NCBI RefSeq assembly: GCF_022539315.1
Contig: NC_066315.1
Coordinates: forward strand, 22,233,649 to 22,297,648
Reading direction: 5' to 3'
Source: Serinus canaria
Taxonomy: Eukaryota; Chordata; Aves; Passeriformes; Fringillidae
Length of the DNA stretch: 64,000 nucleotides
This document shows, piece by piece, positions 28,446 through 39,329 of the stretch (position 1 is its first letter; each line of letters begins with the position of its first letter). The notes under the pieces were generated by a model. It did no database searches. It worked only from the letters and a program-made list of their open reading frames with translations, and was not told the DNA's origin. The position numbers and the translations under genes are program-made.

Positions 28446-29852
28446 GTAAGAGTACATGGGTTAATGTGAAATATCATTTTTTCCTAAAAGTTTTTCAGGA
28501 AATTTGCTTTAAAAATTCATAGTAGGTACAGCTATGACCAGAAGGATCAGACATTCAAACTGAGAAACTTTCTTGGCAGCTTGGAAAACTGAAAGCACTG
28601 CAAGAAAAATATAGCTCAGTCCTATCTGTCAACTCTTGTTTGAAGAGTTTTAACTTTCTCTAGTAATTTCTTTGGTCTTCAAAAATCCAGGAATGAGCTC
28701 ACCAAGTAGCACTCCTGCTGAACAGTTTTCAGGTCTAAGCATGGAAGTACTCAGTACTTATGGAGAAACTCAACATGAGTCGAACCCTGGCTCAGCCTTA
28801 AGAGCTCTATGGGACACCCGAGCACTGTGCAAACACTGAAATGCAGAGTGGCCTGAAAACAGCCCAATATCTGTGTCTGGTTCCTTCCATCTTCATAACC
28901 CAGTGCTTAGAGTTTTCCAGATCAGAAGACAAAGCCACTCTTGCCTCCTGCAGATGTGATGGAGTAGTATCTCAGTACTCCCTTGACACTCTGTGTTAAC
29001 AGATCTGCAATGAAAGCTCTCTGCATTGTGGAAATTACACACAATTGACTCGTTACATTTAGCATGCAAGAATCTGCCCATCTAAATGGGACTGTATAAA
29101 ATTTAGCTGTCTATTCTTACCTGTATTCCCCAAAAAGTGAAGAGCCCTTAACATGGGCTCATTCCACTTCCCCCAGGACCTCTAGAATCGCCCTTGGTAG
29201 GCGATTATCTCTCCCCTCTGAGCTTAAGAGGTGGCTGGATGGCAACTTGAGCTTCATTTTAGAGTCCACTAAATATGCCACTAGAGTAAGATAAATATTG
29301 CTTTTTTTTTGGACATTTCTAAATTTTTGAAACTGAAAACTGGAATTTTTAAAGCGAAGGAAGTTCATCATGATGCAGGTGATACTCCTGCCTAAAGAGT
29401 AGAAGAGGATAGCAAGATGGAAATCATAAAAAAATCTTAATTTTCAGCTATTTATAGAGAGATTGTCTAGAATTATTCACCAAAATATTTTGTAAAAAAT
29501 CTAAGATAATAATTATATTTTTAAGCAACTTATAAAATTAAAAAGGTTAAATTAAAATAGGTTATTTGCTTCATATTATTTTTTCAGATGAAATGACAAT
29601 TAAATTTGTATATAGGATATACATATATATATTTGTATACATTTCTTGCTTTTAATTTTTTAATTTATGCACTTTTCTTCTTTCTTCACATGCAGATAGA
29701 GATACTTGCTTCATCATCAGATTGGCTGGATTTCAGTGCTACTAGTTGGTACTAAACATTCAGTAATTAATATTTTGTATGCCACATAAATATTCTCTAC
29801 AGTATGGTTTTTTTCATTGGCTTTATCTGCTAGGAATGAATGAGAGATGCAG

Positions 29853-29906
29853 CTATGGAACATTTTGAAAGGTTTTCTCAAAGAAATGTGTGGGACTATC
29901 CTTGAT
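29853..29906 (+). other. Possible small exon (segment 5)
   Basis: Eighteen codons, LWNILKGFLKEMCGTILD, lie between an AG (with a T-rich tract about 25 bases upstream) and a strong donor GAT|GTGAGT. It is phase 0 at both ends, so it would fit between the segments at 28310-28445 and 32097-32201. It is too short to stand alone. It overlaps a 190-codon open frame on the opposite strand. Confidence 0.25.
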
Positions 29907-32096
29907 GTGAGTCCAAAAAACCCATAGTAACGAATGTAGCTAAAATGATAACCACAGAGAGAAAACAACAGGCCAAAAAAGGGAGCCTTCAAAGACTCTT
30001 CTTTTGAAAACATGCAATCACTACAGCAAATAATATTCAGATAATGGTTTTTTATTCTCTGAAAAACTATTAAAGCATCTTCTATAAATCCTGGGCAAAG
30101 GACATGATAGGCATAAATAGACAGAAGATGATGAAGTATCATGGTCTTCTTCCAGGAACCTTTATTGCACAAATCTGGGGCCCATGCAACACTGCAAAGA
30201 ATAATTCTCAATCCACATTGGTCAACTCTGTACTCTTCCTGGTGTAGTTCAAACCACAGAGAATAAAGGGAAAGACAGATCTGCTGCAATGCCTAGACAG
30301 CTTTGCTGCAGAATGGATGCTTTTAGAAAATGTGAAGGCTCGAGGAGTCCCCAGGGCAGCAGAAGTCCTGGAACTGAATTTTCCGTGCAGTAGGGGAAGC
30401 TGAGGAAAGCTCCCAGGCTGTAGCTAATGAGAGGAATGTGCTAAGAGGGGCAGCTGCACTGCTCAGCTTGCATGGAAAAAGGCTTTAAAGGCTGAGCCTG
30501 GCCCAGCTGAGAAATACACAGCATGGAGATCTCCAAGCAGCTTCTGAAAGCAAATTGCCCTTCAAAAGAAAGATGGCTCATGTTAACCCCCTTTAGTTAA
30601 TGTGAGCTGCTGTGCTTAAATGAGCATGAAGACACAATCTAAGAGAAGGACAGCTCTCACATCCACATAAATCTCATGGTGGAGGAGGCATGTAATCAGG
30701 GCTGATTGCCATAATGTCTGTGCTTTATTGTAGATGCTCTTCTTTGTGTACAGACTTTCTACTGCATTAATTCATCCAACCCCATTTTCTAACCTGGAAA
30801 TATTACTTTCAGAGCTAAATAACTAGAGGTTTTACCTTTAAACTGTGACACTGAGGTATGTAAAAATCCATTTAGCAACCTACAGAGCTACTTATAAACT
30901 GAGTACAGCTGTAGCAGATGGTACTCATGCCAAGGTGGAGAAGACCTTCATACACTACATGGGACTCATTATGCCTGTCTTGGAAGAATAAAAACAGCAG
31001 TTGGATATGGCACTAGCTACAGATACCTTCAAAGCTTAAGCTGCCAAGCCATTACAGTTGGTGTCTGAAGATTAAAATTTCTCGGGTAGCTCCCATTAGG
31101 ACCCAACAATTCATTGGAATGTGCTCAGAGCATGCATTACACCACATGAAGTCATATGTTTTGAAATAAGTAAGGAGGATAATTTCCAGGCTGCTAATGC
31201 AAAGACATGCAAGCATGATAATTTCTAAAATAAGGTTCAAGCAATAGGTGTGGAACAGAATCCATGAGGAAAACATCAACAATCATAAATGTCAATGTCC
31301 ATGTATATGTCTGCATCTGTTTACAGAAATATTTCTGCATCAGCTGAAGTAGATTTCTGTCCTCACCCTGATCTCATAATTTGAATGACTCAACCCCTAG
31401 AGTGCATCCTCAGTCATATAACTAAATCTACACTTCTCACACACTGAGGGAGAATTCACCTTTTAGCCATCTTAGGGATGCTGTTGTCCAGACATGGTGG
31501 GGACAACTCATAAACTCTGGTGCATGAGTGCTCTGCAACTCCTGGAATGTTCCAGGCTCCCACAGTGTGCCATGTGCATGGTGGCAGCTGGGCCTGCTGT
31601 TGCTGCCACTTTAAGTGTGCAGAACAGACTCACTCAGAATTTAGGGATGTTTGAAATCTAAGACCAGATCCAAACTTTGCAGCTCTAGTGCAGTTCTATT
31701 TTTACTGTCTTAAATTCACTGTGACCAGTTTAAATCCCTGTCCGCCCTGCTGAGCCCCTCAGGAGATCATGTTTTCCACCTGAATAATCCTTTAACACAG
31801 ACATCCACTGATTCCATCTCTCACTTTCTACTGTAAATTGTCATAAAGCAAAAATATACAATATTTTAAATCTATACTTAAAATATAAACTGCCAGCTTC
31901 TGTCACATTGCAGCCCTAAGGGTTTTTAAGATCAGACTGCTACTGCCAGAAATAGGATGCTGCAATTGAATCTGTTTTTAAATTTTACACTATATCAGGC
32001 TTCCAAGTTGGGCATATTTACATGTACATTTGATGGCATCTAATGTATGCATACAGCTAAAATAAAATTTGCATGATGGTAACTGATCACATACAG

Positions 32097-32201
32097 GCTT
32101 TGATGAACTCCTTTCCTTCTGCTAAGCTCCACATATCTTATTGAATTTCTGCATCAGTTCACATCCTGGATCAGAGTGATGCACACATCATATATCTGCG
32201 G
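32097..32201 (+). other. Possible decayed exon (segment 6), with in-frame TGA
   Basis: Thirty-five codons in phase 0 end at a consensus donor CTGCGG|GTAAGT. The product reads ALMNSFPSAKLHISY, then a TGA at 32142-32144, then ISASVHILDQSDAHIIYLR. The acceptor (CACATACAG) has a weak pyrimidine tract, and alternative acceptors inside the segment exist. If real, this is the second segment of the set interrupted by a TGA, again in a context where CGA would restore Arg. It lies 130 bases left of a perfect 34-bp inverted repeat. Confidence 0.22.
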
Positions 32202-32330
32202 GTAAGTACAAATATACACTTTTCTATGTCATCGACAATAAATCAACTACATGTGATAGCTAAAATTATGCTGTTATATATTAGTTCTCAGATGAAGAGA
32301 ATATCTTCTATTGCTTTTTTCATACCATTT

Positions 32331-32403
32331 CTGATCTCAATTAAACACAGTGTAATCAAGTTCAACAGATGAACTTGATTACACTGTGTTTAATTGAGAT
32401 CAG
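32331..32403. repeat. Perfect 34-bp inverted repeat (hairpin)
   Basis: The arms at 32331-32364 and 32370-32403 are exact reverse complements over all 34 bases, beginning CTGATCTCAATTAAAC on the left, with a five-base ACAGA loop. No transposon ends or target-site duplication are evident. Perfect arms in neutral AT-rich DNA imply a recent origin, for example template switching during replication, or selection on the stem. Confidence 0.97.
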
Positions 32404-33324
32404 GGAGTAGAAGTGTTGTTTTAGACTGTGTGTTTGAAGGTATTTGTGTTAGAGACAGCAATATGGATTGGCAGGAAAAATTCACTGAACTAGTACTAAG
32501 GCATTAAATGAATCTGCTGTTCACTGACATTAAACAGTAAATACAAGAAACAACAGAATTAAGAATTCTTATTTAAAAGTAGAAAAATGAGCTTAACTTG
32601 TTCTCATAGGAATCTTAATAGTTTTCCTTTTACTCTAGGTAATCATTGGAGAGGGCTGCCTATGAAGAGTCACTTTAAATGAGCTCTGAACCTGCTACTT
32701 AAATCAGGGCAAAGGAATCTTCCTTAACTTTTGAAGAAGAATGAATAATAAGTGGCACATTTCTGCTCAATAAACAAAACTGTAATGAATTTAAAGGAAA
32801 TTACAGATTTTATCATCTTCTGCAAAGTCTTACAATGGGTTTTGCTGGCATGCAGATTATTGATGGCCCAAACTTATTAAGCTTTCTGGTCGCTTTGTTC
32901 ACAGAAGTAAATCAGCACAGCAGAAGGAATTAAAAATAGCATTAAAATAATTTTCTATTGTTTCACTGAAATTCTTTATGAATACTTATATCTTATGAGC
33001 AGATGGAACAATTCTAAGGTCTTATTTTCCAAAGGTATCTCCTTATTTTATTGCTTATGCAAACTCCCTTCCTTTTACAACTAGTCAGCAAAGACAGATT
33101 TTGCTACATGCTGTGAACTACTGGGGAGGACTCCCAAGGAGCAGAAAGAGATAGAAATATAAATGAATACCTCACCATGGTAATGTCTTGATGGAACTTC
33201 AGATATTTTTTCATTATTCCAGATGTCACATGTGAACCAAAATTTCACCCAAGTCTTTTTAAACATTTTTTTTTTAAACCTAACACATCTGAATACACTG
33301 GAAGCTAAAATTAACAAAACACTT

Positions 33325-33349
33325 GGGGGTTTGGGGTGGGGGGGAGGGT
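33325..33349 (+). other. G-quadruplex motif
   Basis: The + strand reads G5-TTT-G4-T-G7-A-G3, four G runs with loops of three, one and one bases. This is a strong intramolecular G4 pattern in otherwise AT-rich DNA. No gene start is visible beside it. Confidence 0.85.
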
Positions 33350-33520
33350 GTAAGCAATTCTGTTTAAGAAGAGACTACTTAATACAAGTTATTTCATGAG
33401 CTCAAAAATCATATTCTTCTTTGAGTATTTTTTCAAATACAACTCACTATTATATCCAAAAATTTTCATTTTCTTCTCTCAAGGACATGGCTAAACTTGG
33501 ACTTTTTATTTAATTTCCAG

Positions 33521-33597
33521 AAGATATACTGCTTCAGCAGGAACCTTCCTGCTCCAATGATGATGACATGATGAACAATATACCTGAAAACTGCTAG
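33521..33597 (+). other. Possible terminal exon (segment 7)
   Basis: A good acceptor (TATTTAATTTCCAG) precedes an open frame in phase 1 giving DILLQQEPSCSNDDDMMNNI and then PENC, with a TAG at 33595-33597. The acidic C-terminal look is suggestive, but no upstream exon with the required phase was found. It is listed only as a weak end candidate for the unidentified gene. Another weak piece in phase 0 starts at about 33084 (SAKTDFATCCELLGRTPKEQ). Confidence 0.15.
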
Positions 33598-36120
33598 CTG
33601 AAGCATGGATTCCTGAAACATGGAAATTAACCACTCAAGTACAAGGAGGAGACTGGAAAATAACTCTGCAGGTCAGAAACAGCACTGAAGCCCCATGGCA
33701 GTGAAGAGTTTCTCTTACAGAAAAGGTTCCTCACTCAAATAGGTACTGCATCTCCCCTTCCACTATTTCAGCTCTTAAATCTTATTTTATTCTATTTTCT
33801 TTATCTGTGTCCATCTCTTCTAACTATCCTAACAGTATCCTATCTGAACCTTCTGTCCCTTGTTATTTCTGATTCTATTAGTCTGTGACATTTTGCTATA
33901 TATTTTCATTCCCTTTAAGTCTCCACCAAAATAGTACCACTCCAGATACAAGGCCTCTCAAGAATTAGACTATTTTTCTTCTCTGGAGAGAATGCTCTAG
34001 CAACTGAACAAGTGACCAGGTATTGCAAAAAGAGTGATGTGTAGAAGCAAGAAGATCCCTAGCATGGCATTAAAAAGGTCACAGGAACCCAACTCAAGCA
34101 GAGGTGCTTGTATACTCAGGAGTCCTTTTTCATTTCTTGCATCAGCAGCCAACCCAAGCCTAGACTGGGACTTGTGGTTTACTTGTATCTGGACTCTTGA
34201 CATGATAGATGAGAGGATAATCTTTTTGCATTCAGTTTACTCTGATCCTGTCTACCAGTCTTTCTCCTGGAAAAAAAATCACTGAATGGAGTATGTATCT
34301 TTAAATAAAAGGATTAAAAAAGAAAGAGCATCAAACACCTTATTTCTTGAAAAAGAGAAAAATAGTGGGTTTTTTTTATCTGCAGTCTCTTTCCTACCAT
34401 GGCACTTTGTATGTAATTATGGACTATCTCTGTTTCCTAATTTAGCTAGTACAGGAGTGCATTGAGCTGTTCTGTGTCACACTACAGTGTGCCGTACCGG
34501 TAGGATGACACCACATAATATGATTCAAGGTGGCATTTTTCTCTAGGCTCACTGCCAGTGTCTCAGACAAGCATGCACTAATCACAGAATATTAAAGCTT
34601 TATGCACATGAAATGCAGCCTTGGAACTATTGAGAACTCGTGAGAAGGTAGTGAGAAATACCTTTTTCTTTGAGACACTGAGACCATCTGTTTTCTTTGA
34701 ATTTGGATGGTCAGTTTCTACATGTTGGTGTGCGTACCATTTTTCAGTTTCCTAGAAAATTGCCTATTAAAGAACAAGATACCATAGACTGAATCCACAT
34801 AATTCTTGCTAAAGATGCAATTTAGCAGGAAAGAAAGTAGAAGTTAAGCAAAGCACTACCATGTTTTTAGATGGGATATATTCTATTTCAGTGCAGAATA
34901 AACCCACTTCTACTCATGAGGCCAGAGCCACCAGCTGAAAGAAGTATATTTCCCCTATGTACCTTAAAACAAATATTTACTTTCAAATATAAATTCCCCA
35001 TCCAAACTCACAATTTGTTACATTAAAATGCTAAACATTGTAAACTGAGGTCAAAAAATCTCTTGTCCATCATTGAATTTTACTCTTAGGAAGCCAAGGT
35101 TAGAGGTTCCCATCTAGCCTTCCTGGGGTGAATCATCCACAATGTTCTGCAGCTTTCTGGAATGTGCAAATATAATGGGACACCTAGTCACATTCATATT
35201 CTGAGAGCAAACAATTTTATTGCTGCAGTACAGCACAAGGCAGAAATTCCATCTTGGACAGAACAAATATCTCTGTTTGCTGCATTTACACCAAACATGC
35301 TAACAGGAGAGGCCTGGCAGGCCTTTAAAATATTTTAAAGAATTTTTAAAGAAGTTTTAAAATATTTCTGAAGAATCAAGGAGCTTGGTGGAGCCCTTGT
35401 GCCTTACGTTAGCTGAACCATCTAACTCCTTTGGGCCAGCCCACATTGCTGCTCCTAGTAAGGAGTTTAGATATGATCATTTCAGCTTGAAGAGACCTGA
35501 CAACAGCCTGTCTGTGATGGCAAAGGTTAAATTAACAGAATGTGTGAGGCATGTGGATAGGTGATGTCATAGTTCTCAAATAATTACTCTTCTGTTCACA
35601 CATAGGTCACCTTGCCTGTCTAAACTTCAATGATCAAATCATAGTTACCTTCCTTGTAATTTTTTTTTTTAAATTATAACTCATTAAAAAGTGGATGCAT
35701 ATGATGAACCTGGCTTGCCAGTCAATTAATCTGTCAAAGAGTTTTCCATTTGTTACGTGTATGAGCAGCTGTCTCCTACAGCAGTCAAATTTAAGAACAG
35801 AAGCAACAACCAAAATATATTTCATAGCCCTAGCACACAAAATGAAAATCTGTACTACTTCTTAATTAACATTTCTGTAATCGTTGTGCAAACTTATCTA
35901 ACACTAGAAAAACTGTGGAAAATATAATAGGACCATAACTTGGCTTAGGAAAAAAGTAAGAGTGGAACTCCAAGATCTAAAAGGAAAATAATGTGTATTT
36001 CTGCAAAGTATCCCTGCCACTGAGCACTGCTGTGGTTTCAGGGTCTGAGCACCATGAGTCATTGACCCTTGGCACACACCTGAAAGGCAGGCAGCCAAGG
36101 AGCACAGGTGGGTACTATAC
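33598..36120. other. Gene-poor AT-rich sequence
   Basis: I see no gene, recognised repeat or conserved exon here. Short open frames on both strands look like chance. Confidence 0.6.
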
Positions 36121-36122
36121 TG

Positions 36123-36345
36123 ATAGAACCATAGAATGGTTTGTGTTGGAAAGGACCTTAAATAACATCTAGTTCCAACCCCCCTGCCATTGGCAGGGAC
36201 AACTTACACTAAACAAGGTTACTCAGAGACCCATCCAGCCTGGTCTGGAACACTTCCAGGGATAGGACATCCACAGCTTCTCTGGGAAATCTGTTCCACC
36301 ATCCTCACAGTCAAGAATTTTTTCCTAATATCTAATATAAAGCTG
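36123..36345 (-). mobile_element. CR1 LINE 3'-end fragment, sense -
   Basis: Read on the + strand it starts with CATAGAATGGTTTGTGTTGG, then the words for 'GGACCTTAAATAACATCTAG', 'CCCCCCTGCCATTGGCAGGGACA', 'CACTTCCAGGGATAGGACATCC', 'ACAGCTTCTCTGGGAA' and 'TTTTTTCCTAATATCTAAT'. That is the reverse complement of the last 220 bases or so of an avian CR1, so its sense strand is -. It is 5' truncated, with its left edge at the 3' terminal repeat. It is one of the better preserved copies in the window and so probably among the younger. Confidence 0.93.
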
Positions 36346-38239
36346 GCAAATTCTGTCATCATATGAAATAATTTTCCTCTGACAGAATTTCTGTGTCTTA
36401 ATGATCCCCACGGGGGCTAAGAATTCAGGCACATTTCTATTCAATCCCTTGCTCCCATATCTTTTGCCAGCCTCCTGTGGACTTCAAACTGCATATGGGA
36501 GGTCCTTGTAGACCCATTCCTGTTGCATTTTGGGAAGATTATAAGTGCCCTGTTTGTGCCCAATTCTGTGCAGTGTGTGGATTTTTTATAGCTATGAGGC
36601 ACATGATTTTTTAGGGACAGTGGCTGCTCCCACCTCTAGTCAATTTGACTGAGAACTGCAAGAGTGGGCTGGAAAATAAGGGTCCAGTAAGCCCTTCTGC
36701 ACTAAATGGTTAGAGGATGGCTACCTGCAAAGTTGATATTAAAGAAATTATATCCACAATCCTTTACCTGGAAATGAACATGAGTGGCATATTTGCTACA
36801 TGCTGTTGCCATGTAGGTTTGCAAGCTGTTGTTTCTGAAGTTGTCAGGTAGAACACATTTAAAGTATGACTAAACTTCATCCATGCAGCTTTACATCAGC
36901 TCAGTTTCTGTGAATACTTTCTCTTTCCTACTGCACTGATGCTCAGTGCCACTTCAGGGGCAGTGTTCCTCACCAAAACCAGGGCAAAAGAGCCAGCTCT
37001 CTCACTTCTGCACAAAACAGCCTTTCAAGACTCAGGCATTATCTCCAGGACTCTCAAAAGCACACAGCATAGGAAGTCAGAATTAGCCAGACAGCGAGGA
37101 AGACACCTGACATCCAGTGGAAATGAAAAAGGAAAATCTAATGACCACAGGGCTAGAAGCTCAGTGATTTAATGGTATTCTCCAAGTGCCCATCTTGTTA
37201 CAGAGGGGTAATTGCTGCTAGAACAACATGGCTAACACTTTATTTTTCCTATAGGAGATAATTACTTTGATTGAAAACACTGGCTGTCAGACAATGGAAT
37301 ACCTACTGCAACACCTGCAGACCAGGAATGGACAGCTGCATTTGTCTTGTAGCAGTGCTAATCAGGTTCCTGCAACTACCAGGTCTTTGACTGAGGTTGA
37401 GGTGACAGGTTGCCATCGTGCTTTTGAGGTCTTCTTTCCTCTTTACTGATTGTTTTATCTCAGTTCCTCCCTCACTTTTTAAGACTCCAGAACACATTAT
37501 TGGCAGTAACAGCAAATACAGAGAAGAGAAACTGCCAGACAACCAACTGATATAAATTAAAGTATTTTTTTAGTCAGCTGAGCTCTTTAAATATATGCAA
37601 GATGAAAAAAATTAAAATCTCATCAATGCTAATTAGTATTTGATATTATCTGCAATGATTATTTGCAAATCCACAAAGGAAATTGCAGACTAGACTAACC
37701 TATCATGCTGAGGTTAGCACTTATCAACTACCCAGTGTCCATTCTCAGCTGAGATAGACATTTCAAACATGCACTTTTTTCTGGCTGAGTTCGCTGTATT
37801 TTCAAGCATAATAAAAGAACCTATAAATACTTTTTATAAACTGGGTGGAAATGATGAAAGAAAAAACCACTTCTACAAATAATATGTGTTGTACTGAAGA
37901 ACTTTATAATATAAAAAAAACAGATAAACATCAAGGGCAAAAATAACCTCATCTTAATCATTACAGTGACAAGCTAAATTTGATGTTAATGGCCTTCATA
38001 GAGGCTGTCCTCGAAATGAGCAGCAAGTTTTCTCTAAAGACCTTGTGGAAGTATGGGCTTATATACTGTACATAATTGTTTCCCTAGAATAAAAATCTCC
38101 AGGAGGATCACCTTTATCAACTGTAACCACAGCTATATAGTCTTATGTCACTTCCTTCTACATAAAGGGGGAGAGCTGTTTACATTCATCTAGTTTGGCC
38201 CTAGAGTATAATGATGAATCAAGCTTATAAATAAGGCTG
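36346..38239. other. Gene-poor sequence between CR1 and LTR
   Basis: I recognise nothing here. Two open + frames (36939-37172 and 37267-37449) lack splice or family evidence. Confidence 0.55.
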
Positions 38240-38812
38240 TGTGCTGGTATTGACTGGGATAGAGTTCAATTTTTTCCCAGGATCTGCTATGGGGCTGTCT
38301 TTTGATTTTGTGCTGGTAGCAGTGGGATATTTTCATTATTGCTGAGCAGCACTTGTACTGAGTCAAGGCTCTTTCTGCTCCTCACTCCACCCCACCAGCA
38401 AGTGGGCTGGGAGTGCACGAGAAGCTGGGAAGGAACACAGCAGGGACAGCTGACCTCAACTGAACCAGGAGATATTCCAGACCATATGGCATCATGCTCA
38501 GCAAAGAATACAACAGTGGGATGTTAGGAGTGGTGGTGTTTGTCTTCCCAAGTCACTGTTACATGTGATGGAGCTGTGTTTACCTGGGGATGGCTTAACA
38601 ACTGTTTGCCCATGTGAAGTACTGAATTCATTAATTCCTTGTTTTGTTCTGCTTGCATGTGAAGCTTTTGCTTTTCCTATTAAACTGTCTTTGTCTCAAC
38701 CCATGAATTTTCGTACTTTAATGCTTGCAGTTCTCTCTTCCATCCCAACACGGGGTGGGGGTGAGCAATCAGCTGTGTAGGGCTGAGCTGCTGTCTGGGG
38801 TTAAACCATGAG
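38240..38812 (+). mobile_element. Solo LTR of an avian endogenous retrovirus
   Basis: The element starts TGTGCTGGTATTGACTGGGA. It follows the order of a widespread bird LTR: GGGATAGAGTT, GCTATGGGGCTG, GCTGAGCAGCACTTGTACTGAG, CACCCCACCAGCAAG, ACAGCTGACC, CATATGGCATCATGCTCAGCA, GTTTGTCTTCCCAAGT and GATGGAGCTGTGTTTACCTGGGGATGGC. It then has the poly(A) signal ATTAAA (38679-38684), CTCAACCCATGAATTTTCGTACTTT and an end at GGTTAAACCATG. It is about 570 bases in + orientation. No internal gag, pol or env sequence flanks it, so it is a solo LTR left by recombination. I could not find a clean target-site duplication, so the exact edges are uncertain. The family name is from memory of avian ERVL-type LTRs. 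Confidence 0.85.
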
Positions 38813-39329
38813 AGCAAGAGAATTCGTAAGGACAGGCAATCTGTACTTTGAGAATTTTATAGAAACATTTCTCTTATCATAGACTCAGCAATCTGAATGA
38901 TTTTTATTGTTTTAAAATACAGTATGAAGCGAGACTAGAAGACAGGCAGTCAAATAATCATTTGTAAGGAACTGAAGAGGAACCTTGAAGAGTCACTTAA
39001 GATTTCCTGCAGATGACAATAAAGTTATGAATTTATTAAAGTTAAATTGCATTTCTCAGCATCCTAGACATTGCAAAAAGACAGATATGACACATGAAAT
39101 GTGGTATAACCTGGTGGCAATTACATTACTGTAGCACAACCAGAAAAATACATATTTATTATTTGCCCTGCACTCTATTACTCTGTCCTCTTCCTTACCC
39201 AGCTGCATCCAAAACTTTGAAGCCCTTGTAGAGTCAACAGTGAAGAGCAGGTATTTCTTCACCGTGAATCTAACATAGTTGTCATCCACTTCAGAGGACT
39301 TAGACGCCTCATTCTCTTCTGAGATCCCT

